From: an uncultured Eggerthellaceae bacterium | GTDB taxonomy: Bacteria > Actinomycetota > Coriobacteriia > Coriobacteriales > Eggerthellaceae | Reading direction: 5' to 3' | NCBI GenBank assembly: GCA_902497215.1 | Contig: CABVEH010000065.1 | Location: 1-6,642, forward strand | DNA length: 6,642 nucleotides | Shown here: positions 1 through 5,971 of the stretch, piece after piece | Numbering within the stretch: position 1 is the stretch's first letter | Layout: the number at the start of each line of letters is the position of its first letter | Position numbers and translations under genes: made by a program | Notes under the pieces: model-generated | Told to the model about the DNA's origin: nothing | Seen by the model: the letters and a program-made list of their open reading frames with translations, nothing else | Databases searched by the model: none

Positions 1-943
1 TCTGTATCTCGCCGCGGGACAGCGGCGGCTTCAGTATGGCGGCCGCATCGATGGAGCCCTCGGCCGAACCGGCGCCGATGATGGTGTGGATCTCGTCGAT
101 GAACAGCAGCACGTCGCCCGCGTCCATGACCTCCTTGATGACGGCCTTCATGCGCTCCTCGAACTCGCCGCGGTACTTCGACCCGGCCACGAGCGCCGAA
201 ACGTCGAGCGTGACCAGGCGCTTGTTGCGAAGCGTCTCGGGCACCTGGTTGGCCACGATGAGCTGGGCCAGCCCTTCGACGATGGCCGTCTTGCCCACGC
301 CGGGCTCGCCCAGAATGAGCGGGTTGTTCTTCTGGCGGCGCGAAAGGATCTGCATGACGCGCTCGATTTCGGCCGCGCGCCCGATGACGGGGTCGAGCCC
401 GCCTTCCTTCGCCTTCTTGGTGAGGTCGGTCCCGAATTCCTCAAGCATGCTGTTGCGCTGCATGCCCGGCTGCTGGAACCCGGTGCGGCCGGCCATGACC
501 GGCGACTGCCCCACGATGTCGTTCATGGTGGCGCGGATGTCGTCGCCAGACACGCCCATGCGCTTCAGCACGTCGATGGCCGTGCCCTCGCCCTCGCGAA
601 CGATCCCCAGAAGAAGATGCTCGGTGGATATGTAGCTCTGCCCCATCTGCATGGCCTCGCGCAGCGAGTTCTCGAGCACGCGCTTGACCCTGGGGGTGAA
701 AGAAAGATGGCCGGAAACGTCCGCGTCCTCGTCGATGGTGGCGATCTGGCGGATGTTCTGCACGACGTCGTCGTACTTCACGCCCTTGCGGTCGAGCGCC
801 TGGGCCGCCAGCCCCTCCTTCTCGGTGATGAGCCCGAGCAGGATGTGCTCGGTGCCAACGTAGGGCTGATGAAGCTGGCGCGCCTCGTCCTGTGCGAGAA
901 CTAGTACTTTCCTGGCCTTGTCGGTGAATTTCTCGAATGACAT
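1..943 (-). CDS. clpC: ATP-dependent Clp protease ATP-binding subunit ClpC, N-terminal 314 residues (runs off window)
   Basis: AAA+ unfoldase that feeds damaged or tagged cytoplasmic proteins to the ClpP peptidase. Translating the minus strand from the ATG at 943 gives an open frame to the window edge. Two Clp_N repeats are visible: [11 protein letters not shown] at about residues 28-38 and a second copy [11 protein letters not shown] at about 104-114, each after a basic helix. The first AAA+ domain follows a linker at about 145-165: Walker A GEPGVGKT at 212-219, pore loop [10 protein letters not shown] at 255-264, Walker B LLFIDEIH at 279-286. The double N-domain and the [10 protein letters not shown] opening fit ClpC rather than ClpB or ClpA. 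The M-domain and second AAA+ domain should lie beyond position 1; the family is usually 800-860 residues. ATG 943 has GGAG at 948-951 (4 nt away) and AGGA at 954-957 (10 nt). The gene sits 111 nt after mrp with its own CIRCE-controlled promoter. Confidence 0.97.
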   Translation of the reverse strand, partial: MSFEKFTDKARKVLVLAQDEARQLHQPYVGTEHILLGLITEKEGLAAQALDRKGVKYDDVVQNIRQIATIDEDADVSGHLSFTPRVKRVLENSLREAMQMGQSYISTEHLLLGIVREGEGTAIDVLKRMGVSGDDIRATMNDIVGQSPVMAGRTGFQQPGMQRNSMLEEFGTDLTKKAKEGGLDPVIGRAAEIERVMQILSRRQKNNPLILGEPGVGKTAIVEGLAQLIVANQVPETLRNKRLVTLDVSALVAGSKYRGEFEERMKAVIKEVMDAGDVLLFIDEIHTIIGAGSAEGSIDAAAILKPPLSRGEIQ

Positions 944-983
944 GGCTCTCCGATCCTAATATGCTAGCGTACTTTTCCGCGCC

Positions 984-1013
984 ATTTTAGCACTCATGCA
1001 ATTGGAGTGCCAA
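984..1013 (-). promoter_or_regulatory. clpC sigma-70-type promoter inside the CIRCE
   Basis: On the minus strand TTGGCA (1008-1013, 5 of 6 to TTGACA) is followed after 18 bases by TAAAAT (984-989, 5 of 6 to TATAAT). A start near 977 would leave a leader of about 34 nt before the clpC ATG. The -35 box is the left CIRCE arm, and the -10 box begins inside the right arm. Confidence 0.75.
987..1013 (-). promoter_or_regulatory. CIRCE operator (HrcA binding site) of clpC
   Basis: The plus strand reads TTAGCACTC, nine bases, GAGTGCCAA. This matches the known CIRCE consensus TTAGCACTC-N9-GAGTGCTAA at 17 of 18 arm positions, with the correct 9-base spacer. CIRCE is the operator of the heat-shock repressor HrcA. 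It ends 43 bp upstream of the clpC ATG and covers the clpC promoter, so repression by blocking RNA polymerase is expected. Confidence 0.93.
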
Positions 1014-1054
1014 ACCGTCCCGCCCCCTCGCACACACCTTGCACACAAGCAGCG

Positions 1055-1921
1055 TTATGCCTTCTCGATTGCCTGAAGGATGGGGTCGAGCGCGTCTCCC
1101 ACGTCGTACTTCTCCACCTCGCCCACGTCCACCAGCTCGGCAATCTTCGGGTCGATGGGCAGGGTGGCCACGGCGTCGATGTCGTACTTCTTGGCGATTT
1201 CGGCGCCCTGGGGCTCGCCGAAGATGTGGTGCTTCTTGCCGCAGTCATCGCACTGGAAGTAGGCCATGTTCTCGACCAGGCCGATGACGGGCACGCCCAT
1301 GGACCCGGCGAGGTTGACGGCCTTGCCCACGATCATCGCCACGAGCTCCTGCGGGGCGGACACCGTGACGATGCCGTCGATGGGAAGCATCTGGCAGATG
1401 GTGAGGAAAACGTCGGAGGTGCCGGGAGGCATATCGATCAGCATGACGTCGACGTCTTCCCAGTTCACGTCGCTCCAGAACTGGTTCAGCGCGTTGGTGA
1501 TGACGGGGCCGCGCCACGCCACGGGGACGTCCTCCTGCGGGAGCAGCAGGTTCACCGAGATCATCTCGATGCCCGAGGCGGAATGCACGGGATTCATGCC
1601 GTCCTCGTCCGCAAGGGGACGCGCATGCACACCGAAGGCCTTAGGGATGGACGGCCCGGTGACGTCGGCGTCGAGTATGGCGACCTTCTTGCCCTGCTTG
1701 TTCAGCTCGGACGCCAGAAGGCTGGTGACCAGCGACTTGCCCACGCCGCCCTTGCCGGAAACCACGGCGACGACCTTCTTGATGTTCGAGCGCGAGTTGG
1801 GCTCGAGCTTCGACGGGGCCTGGGCCTCGGTGCGCGACCCGCAGCCCGACACCCCGCACGAAGAGCAGCTTCCACCGCAGTCCTCGGGGGCGCCTTCGGG
1901 AACCTTGTTTTCTTCAGCCAT
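1055..1921 (-). CDS. mrp: Mrp/NBP35-family Fe-S cluster carrier P-loop ATPase
   Basis: 288-residue cytoplasmic ATPase of the Mrp/ApbC/Nbp35 branch of the MinD/ParA superfamily, which binds and transfers Fe-S clusters to client apoproteins. Visible in order: an N-terminal cysteine cluster C15-x3-C19-x2-C22-x4-C27; the deviant Walker A KGGVGKS at 57-63; the switch region DADVTGPSIPK from 84; the Walker B/switch II block LIDMPPGTSD at 161-170; and the family CxxC at C224/C227 in a QCDDCGKK context, used for cluster binding at the dimer interface. There is no N-terminal DUF59 domain, unlike many aerobic Mrp proteins; the short Cys-rich head is the layout I associate with anaerobes. ATG 1921 is well supported by AGGAGG at 1928-1933, 6 nt upstream. 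A terminator hairpin precedes that site directly. No terminator is evident between the stop and clpC. Confidence 0.95.
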   Translation of the reverse strand: MAEENKVPEGAPEDCGGSCSSCGVSGCGSRTEAQAPSKLEPNSRSNIKKVVAVVSGKGGVGKSLVTSLLASELNKQGKKVAILDADVTGPSIPKAFGVHARPLADEDGMNPVHSASGIEMISVNLLLPQEDVPVAWRGPVITNALNQFWSDVNWEDVDVMLIDMPPGTSDVFLTICQMLPIDGIVTVSAPQELVAMIVGKAVNLAGSMGVPVIGLVENMAYFQCDDCGKKHHIFGEPQGAEIAKKYDIDAVATLPIDPKIAELVDVGEVEKYDVGDALDPILQAIEKA

Positions 1922-1933
1922 TGGAATCCTCCT

Positions 1934-1962
1934 AAAAAAGAGGCGACCCCCAGGGCCGCCTC
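1934..1962 (-). terminator. Rho-independent terminator/attenuator between the 97-aa gene and mrp
   Basis: On the minus strand GAGGCG (1957-1962) and CGCCTC (1940-1945) form a 6-bp stem. After one mismatch, three more G-C pairs close a 3-nt loop. The hairpin is followed at once by TTTTTT (1934-1939). The T-run touches the mrp Shine-Dalgarno AGGAGG (1928-1933) with no gap. It lies 23 nt after the stop of the upstream gene, so it should end that transcript and limit read-through into mrp. Confidence 0.8.
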
Positions 1963-1985
1963 GCGTTGCCTTGCTTTCGGTTTCG

Positions 1986-2279
1986 CTACTTCACGGACGC
2001 GTAGAAGTCGGCTTCCTCGAAAAGGTCCTTGACCGACTTGCCCTCGCGGAACGGAAGCTCCAGGAACTCGGAGATGGTGGGCACCAGCGGGCTGCAGTCG
2101 ACGTAGTGTCCCTTCTCGTTCTTCTGCGCGGTGTCCTGCACCCTCCAGTAGCGGTCGTTCACGTCAGTGAGATAGTACAGATCGCCGTCGACGTCCATGT
2201 ACACCGAATGGTTGGCGTGCAGGTAGGTCGGCAGGTCGTCGTAGGATATCTCGAGTACCTCGTCGGCTTTCATTCCCAT
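1986..2279 (-). CDS. Uncharacterised 97-residue acidic protein upstream of mrp
   Basis: I do not recognise a family. The protein is small, acidic and soluble, with no signal peptide or membrane segment. It opens with MGMKADEVLE; residues 27-46 are rich in Asp and Tyr, including DVDGDLYYL, and are probably beta-strands; a single Cys lies at 62 in YVDCSPLVP; the C-terminus (about 68-94) looks helical and acidic. The start at 2279 is chosen because AGGAG (2287-2291) lies 7 nt upstream; a second ATG two codons on (2273) is possible, and a longer reading to 2324 has no such support. It stands between thrE and mrp, with a candidate extended -10 in front and a terminator behind, so it is either its own transcription unit or the leading gene of a two-gene unit with mrp. 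That position is the only functional hint. Confidence 0.8.
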   Translation of the reverse strand: MGMKADEVLEISYDDLPTYLHANHSVYMDVDGDLYYLTDVNDRYWRVQDTAQKNEKGHYVDCSPLVPTISEFLELPFREGKSVKDLFEEADFYASVK

Positions 2280-2314
2280 TTGAGGGCTCCTAACTTTCGC
2301 GAACAGATGCTTAC

Positions 2315-2323
2315 ATAATAACA
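2315..2323 (-). promoter_or_regulatory. Candidate extended -10 promoter for the 97-aa gene (and possibly mrp)
   Basis: The minus strand reads TGTTATTAT, an extended -10 (TGn plus TATTAT, 5 of 6 to consensus) in an AT-rich island inside the 66-nt gap 2280-2345. No convincing -35 is seen at 16-18 bases upstream, which extended -10 promoters can tolerate. Transcription would begin near 2308, about 29 nt before the ATG at 2279. Confidence 0.4.
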
Positions 2324-2345
2324 AGAACCCAACGCCCGTGGCCCA

Positions 2346-2909
2346 TCAATCGACAGGTTTTTGCACGCCTTCCGAAAGGCCGTCGGAAGGGCCCTTCGGA
2401 CCTGCGGCTCTCCTGCGTTTGATGGCCTCCCACGTCTGGCCCACCGCCGCCACCAGGCAGATTCCCACCGCGATTCCGGCCGCGTACAGCAGCGTCATGA
2501 CGGCGAAGTCGCCGCAGGCGCCGAGGTCGCCGTTCACTGCGTTGAACATGGTGTAGTAAAGGCCGCGCCCAGGAACCAGCGGGATGACCGACACGATGAA
2601 GAACACCGTCGCGGGCACGCGCAGCACGCGCGACACCGCCTCGGAGTAGACGGCCGCGAACGTGGAGGCGACGACGCACGGCACGAAGACCGACCCCATG
2701 GGCATACGCACCAGGTCGAAGACGACCCAGACGAGAAGGCCTCCCAATGCCGCGACGGCGACGCGCCTCGGGCTGACGTTGAAGAACAGCGCGAACCCCA
2801 CCGAGCCCCCGAAGGCGGCCAGGGCCGTCTGCCACGGCTGCCACGGCGCGGAGTTCGCACCCGAGGAGAAGTCAAGCCCTGGCGACCCAGAGCGACACCA
2901 TGAACCCAA
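2346..2909 (-). CDS. Threonine/serine exporter ThrE, C-terminal half (DUF3815/YjjB-like)
   Basis: Integral membrane protein equivalent to the C-terminal domain of ThrE or to E. coli YjjB. It has about five hydrophobic segments at roughly 29-45, 50-66, 71-90, 100-120 and 134-158. Family motifs are VGFALFFNVSPR at 37-48 and IPLVPGRGLYYTM at 109-121. The tail 165-187 is polar and cytoplasmic in character. ThrE exports threonine and serine; the split E. coli pair YjjP/YjjB has been linked to succinate export, so the substrate is not certain. The start is weak: the only start codon before the first membrane segment is TTG at 2909, which overlaps the N-half gene by 38 nt and lacks a visible Shine-Dalgarno. 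The first 25 or so residues are atypical. Translation may instead be joined to the N-half by a +1 shift at its TGA (2872-2874). Confidence 0.85.
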   Translation of the reverse strand: MGSWCRSGSPGLDFSSGANSAPWQPWQTALAAFGGSVGFALFFNVSPRRVAVAALGGLLVWVVFDLVRMPMGSVFVPCVVASTFAAVYSEAVSRVLRVPATVFFIVSVIPLVPGRGLYYTMFNAVNGDLGACGDFAVMTLLYAAGIAVGICLVAAVGQTWEAIKRRRAAGPKGPSDGLSEGVQKPVD

Positions 2910-3666
2910 GCGCCAGCGCCGTTGCCCAAAGAAGGCTCTCCACGAACCGCATGACTCCCGAGATGGTGTCGCCCGACAGCATGTCGCGCGTGGCGTTCGT
3001 CATGGCAACGCCGGGGATGAGGAGCATTATCACGCCGATGGTGACCATGTCCACGTTGACCGCTGGGAAGACCCCGGACACGGCGGCGATGGCGATGCCC
3101 GCCGCCAGGGACACGGCGAAGTCGAACGCCATGACGTTCGGCATGTAGGCCCTGAGGTGCCGCATGGCCGCACATACGAGGATAGCGAAAAGCGCCGAAA
3201 CGGCTCCGTCAAGCAGACTGCCTCCGAAGAAGACCGCGAACGACCCCGCCGAAAGAATCCCACCAAGGTAGAAGTACCACTTGGGCTCTCGCATGCGTTT
3301 TATGGCCTGCAGGCGAGACGACAGCTCGCTGGCCGGAAGCGGGTTCGACAGGCATTCCTTGCACAGCGAATTCAAGGCCTCCAGCCTGGCGAAGTCGGTC
3401 TGTCCTCCCCCTTCGACGCGGCGAGAGAACGTGAGCTCGCCCCCGTTCGGAAGCGAGACCGTGACCACGATGACCGCCGTTATGGCCAGCACGTTCATGC
3501 GGGTGGCCCCATACGCCCGGCCCAGCCTGATTATCAGCTGCTCGACCGCATGGACGTCGGCCCCGCACATGATCATGGCCTCCCCGACGTCCATCAGATG
3601 CGGAAAGACCTCGGAAACGACGGCCGCCTCAGGCTCGCAAGGCTTGGTGCAGGCGGCGTCGCTCAT
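2872..3666 (-). CDS. Threonine/serine exporter ThrE, N-terminal half (DUF1212/YjjP-like)
   Basis: 264-residue protein matching the N-terminal ThrE domain (PF06738-type). A cytoplasmic region 1-128 contains the family block MCGADVHAVEQLIIRLGRAYG (about 33-53). Five hydrophobic segments follow at about 131-149, 152-169, 178-200, 205-220 and 241-260. The conserved IPGVAMTNATRDMLSGD lies at 217-233. With the C-half it should form an inner-membrane exporter for threonine/serine or a related small acid, driven by ion gradient. ATG 3666 follows the stop of the preceding membrane-protein gene by 4 nt and has no good Shine-Dalgarno, so translational coupling is likely. A membrane exporter normally needs both halves; here they are in different frames and overlap. 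Cys-rich patches (C6, C10, C102, C105) are present but of unknown meaning. Confidence 0.93.
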   Translation of the reverse strand: MSDAACTKPCEPEAAVVSEVFPHLMDVGEAMIMCGADVHAVEQLIIRLGRAYGATRMNVLAITAVIVVTVSLPNGGELTFSRRVEGGGQTDFARLEALNSLCKECLSNPLPASELSSRLQAIKRMREPKWYFYLGGILSAGSFAVFFGGSLLDGAVSALFAILVCAAMRHLRAYMPNVMAFDFAVSLAAGIAIAAVSGVFPAVNVDMVTIGVIMLLIPGVAMTNATRDMLSGDTISGVMRFVESLLWATALALGFMVSLWVARA

Positions 3667-3670
3667 GAGG

Positions 3671-4660
3671 CTAGTTCTGGGAAGGCTGGCCGTCGTTTGC
3701 TTCGGTCTCGCCTGTTTCGATCGACACCGTGGCGCCTTCGTCCACTACCGCGGAATCAGGCGCGGCAGCCTGGGCATCCGGCTGGGAAGCGTCGGGCTGC
3801 GTGCCGACCACCTGGATCTGGTCCACGGATTCGACCATCTCCTCGACAGGCGCGCTTTCGAAGGGCGACCCCTCAGCAGGCGCGCTCTCGAGCGCCGGCT
3901 GCACGGCGGCCTGCGCGGCAGCCTGATCGGGGCTAGGCGCCTGCGTGGCACCTTCGGGAACGTAGGCAACGGGCTGCGGCTGAACGGCTTGCGGCTGCAG
4001 CTGCTGGACAGGCTGCGGCTGGCCGGCCTGCGGCGACGTGGGCTGGATGGGCTGCACCGGGGGAACAGGCTGGCCTGGCACCTGCACCGGAGGAACGGGA
4101 GGCACAGGCTGCACTGCGGCAGGCACCACGTAGGCGCCGGCTGCCGGGTAGTACATTCCCGCCCTGTACAGCTTCTTGTCGCTGTTCACGAACACGGCGA
4201 TGATGATGAACAGCACGCCCTGTATGATGCCGGAGCAGAAGAAGCCGAGGACTGCGCCCACGATGCTCCAGGCGAACACCATGGTGAACTTCTCGGGCTT
4301 GTTGTAGTTGCGCAGCACGATGATGCCTGCGGCGAGCACGACGCCCTCGGCCACGATCGCAAGGCCCAGGATGATGTTGATGATGGACACGGCCAGCTGG
4401 TAGGCCGCGTAGTCGTCGTAGTAGTCGTAGTAGCCTGGGAAGTCGCCGGAGCCGTAATGGGTCCCAATGCTGTAGGAGCCATAGATGCTGCCGTAGCCGT
4501 CGAAGCCATAGTCGTAGTAATCGACCATCGCCTCCTGGATGAACGGGCCCATCACGCTCATCATCGCGATGCCTATGACGCATAGGAATATGATCACGCC
4601 CGAAAGCGCGACGCAGGCGATGGCCATTCCCTTGATCGCCTTGGCATGGTTCTTTTGCAT
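3671..4660 (-). CDS. Multi-pass membrane protein with Tyr/Gly-rich loop and long Pro/Gln-rich tail
   Basis: Function unknown. The 329-residue reading starts at ATG 4660 (MQKNHAKAIKGMAIACVALS), supported by GAAAGG at 4670-4675, 9 nt upstream; the frame stays open to 4798 but that extension is basic, low-quality sequence. Hydrophobic segments are at 11-38, 88-117 and 125-158 (the last may be two). Between the first two lies a loop, 47-87, very rich in Tyr, Gly and Asp (YDYGFDGYGSIYGS, GYYDYYDDY), probably outside the cell. From about 172 a low-complexity tail is rich in Pro, Val and Gln (repeats of PVPPVQ and QPQPV), then 241-329 is Ala- and acid-rich. The layout recalls small DUF4064/DUF308-like membrane proteins with disordered tails, but I cannot assign a family. 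It sits 4 nt upstream of the ThrE N-half, suggesting one operon. Confidence 0.82.
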   Translation of the reverse strand: MQKNHAKAIKGMAIACVALSGVIIFLCVIGIAMMSVMGPFIQEAMVDYYDYGFDGYGSIYGSYSIGTHYGSGDFPGYYDYYDDYAAYQLAVSIINIILGLAIVAEGVVLAAGIIVLRNYNKPEKFTMVFAWSIVGAVLGFFCSGIIQGVLFIIIAVFVNSDKKLYRAGMYYPAAGAYVVPAAVQPVPPVPPVQVPGQPVPPVQPIQPTSPQAGQPQPVQQLQPQAVQPQPVAYVPEGATQAPSPDQAAAQAAVQPALESAPAEGSPFESAPVEEMVESVDQIQVVGTQPDASQPDAQAAAPDSAVVDEGATVSIETGETEANDGQPSQN

Positions 4661-4819
4661 TTCGTGCAACCTTTCTTCCGTGCCTGCGCCTTCGTGGTGC
4701 AGGCATTCCATCGCTCCGTGGGGAACGCCGGGTTTCCGTCCCCTATTGTAAACGCTGCGGGCCGCATGCCGCCATGTTTCGCCGCCCCTCCTTGGCAAGC
4801 TTTCGGGGCCGAACCCGCG
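4661..4819 (-). promoter_or_regulatory. 159-nt intergenic region with a candidate -10 box for the membrane-protein/thrE unit
   Basis: On the minus strand TACAAT (4745-4750, 5 of 6 to TATAAT) lies 84 nt before the ATG at 4660. No good -35 is found at 16-18 bases; the spacer area holds the short palindrome TGCGGGCCGCA. No hairpin with a T-run follows the stop at 4820, so read-through from the upstream gene cannot be excluded. Confidence 0.35.
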
Positions 4820-5971
4820 TCAGGGCTCGATCCAATAGACGGTTCCGCCCCCGTACAGCTTCCCAAATATGTACTTGTTGGACGCCGACTCGTTGCTGAG
4901 GAACAGCCTGCCGTCGAACTGGTCGATCCCCTCCATCATGGGGGGCGCCTCGATGGAGGCAGCAAGCGCTGAAGCCTCGCAGAAGACCAGGGGCACGTCG
5001 TTTCCGGAAACGTCGTACGTTCCGCCGGAAGCCAGCCTGTCCACGTCGTAGGAATACATCACCGAGGGAGAGAACCCCCACGACGTGGAAAGCACCATCC
5101 TCCCATCCGGCGTCATCGCCATTCCCTGAACCTTGTCGGGAATCGAATACACGGCCTCGGGAACGTCCGCGAAACCCCAATCCGACGACGCGTCGCGCCC
5201 GTAGGCGTACATGACGGCATGGTTCTCGGTGCCGTCGGGGGCCGTAAGATGCATGGAATCGGGTGTTTCGTAGGGGCCGGCCATGTAGAAGACGCCGGTG
5301 TAGAGCACGTCGTCCTGCACGTTGACGAACGCCGGGTCGAACCCGACGTCCACCTTGGCGGACGCCTTGACCGCCTGCCCCTCGGATGCGCGTGCCACCT
5401 CGTCGGCGGAAAGCACCAGCAGGCCGCCTTCGGTGGTGAGGTAGACGTTGTCGAAGGCGCTGGTTATGCCGCCGCCATGCCCCATGTATGGCGACCCGTC
5501 GGGGTTTTGCACCTGTATGCGCGAAACGGTGCCGTCGGCGCCGCGGCGCCATATGGGCGAAGGCTCCCCGTCGGATTCGTATCCGCTGAACAGCCACAGG
5601 CCGTCGTCTGCGCGGTCGAGGTCCTGCGGGATGAAGCCCGTGTTGATGCCAGGCGTGTCGAACGCGGCCGTCGCCATGCCGTAGAAGGACGCGTATGCGA
5701 TGCGCATGTACGCCACGAAGGCGATGACCACCACCATCGCCAACGCGAAAAGCCCGACCAGGATGCCTAGGGCTATCCTCTTCGGGCTTGCCTTCCTTGG
5801 CTTCTTGCGGGCATGCACGCCATGAGGCCCGTCCTGGCCGCCGGGAGAACCAGTGCCGCCGGCGGCCATGACGGTTGCATCGCTCGAAGCCGAAGCGCCT
5901 TCCGCCACCGTTTCGGCGGAAGCTTCGACCTTGATTGCGGCGTCCTTAGACGCTTCCGAATTCGTCTGCAT
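4820..5971 (-). CDS. Single-pass membrane protein with propeller-like extracytoplasmic domain
   Basis: Function unknown; 383 residues. Residues 1-54 are a disordered Ala/Ser/Glu/Gly-rich cytoplasmic tail; a basic patch RKKPRKASPKR (55-65) precedes one membrane helix (about 66-89), giving an N-in, C-out type II orientation. The outside part, about 105-383, repeats short strand-turn units such as DDGLWLFSG (122-130), DNVYLTTEGGLLVLSAD (174-190), DDVLYTGVFY (220-229), GMAMTPDGRMVLSTS (283-297) and EGIDQFDGRLFLSNES (347-362), which look like blades of a beta-propeller (SMP-30/YncE-like in style). No catalytic motif is visible. ATG 5971 overlaps the end of the MsrA-like gene by 26 nt and lacks a good Shine-Dalgarno, which suggests coupled translation. 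A propeller fold is my inference from repeat style, not a match. Confidence 0.8.
   Translation of the reverse strand: MQTNSEASKDAAIKVEASAETVAEGASASSDATVMAAGGTGSPGGQDGPHGVHARKKPRKASPKRIALGILVGLFALAMVVVIAFVAYMRIAYASFYGMATAAFDTPGINTGFIPQDLDRADDGLWLFSGYESDGEPSPIWRRGADGTVSRIQVQNPDGSPYMGHGGGITSAFDNVYLTTEGGLLVLSADEVARASEGQAVKASAKVDVGFDPAFVNVQDDVLYTGVFYMAGPYETPDSMHLTAPDGTENHAVMYAYGRDASSDWGFADVPEAVYSIPDKVQGMAMTPDGRMVLSTSWGFSPSVMYSYDVDRLASGGTYDVSGNDVPLVFCEASALAASIEAPPMMEGIDQFDGRLFLSNESASNKYIFGKLYGGGTVYWIEP

Noticed and set aside
1038..1049. CTTG-N4-CAAG dyad and CA-repeat between mrp and clpC, considered as a HAIR (HspR) site or mrp terminator
   Set aside because: Arms and spacing do not fit the HspR consensus CTTGAGT-N7-ACTCAAG, and there is no T-run; the CIRCE explains clpC control better.
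1007..2032. Long plus-strand open frame opposite mrp
   Set aside because: It is the antisense shadow of mrp in a high-GC genome; its translation is His/Arg/Gly-rich with no motif, and mrp itself has a full set of motifs and a strong ribosome binding site.
2368..2390. 8-bp stem CCTTCCGA / TCGGAAGG with 7-nt loop near the end of the ThrE C-half gene
   Set aside because: There is no T-run on either strand, and it lies within the coding sequence for the polar tail, so it is not supported as a terminator.
2662..4585. Long plus-strand open frames opposite thrE and the Pro-rich membrane protein
   Set aside because: Their Arg/His/Pro- or Leu/His/Gly-rich composition is typical of reverse-frame artefacts; the minus-strand frames carry membrane segments and family motifs.
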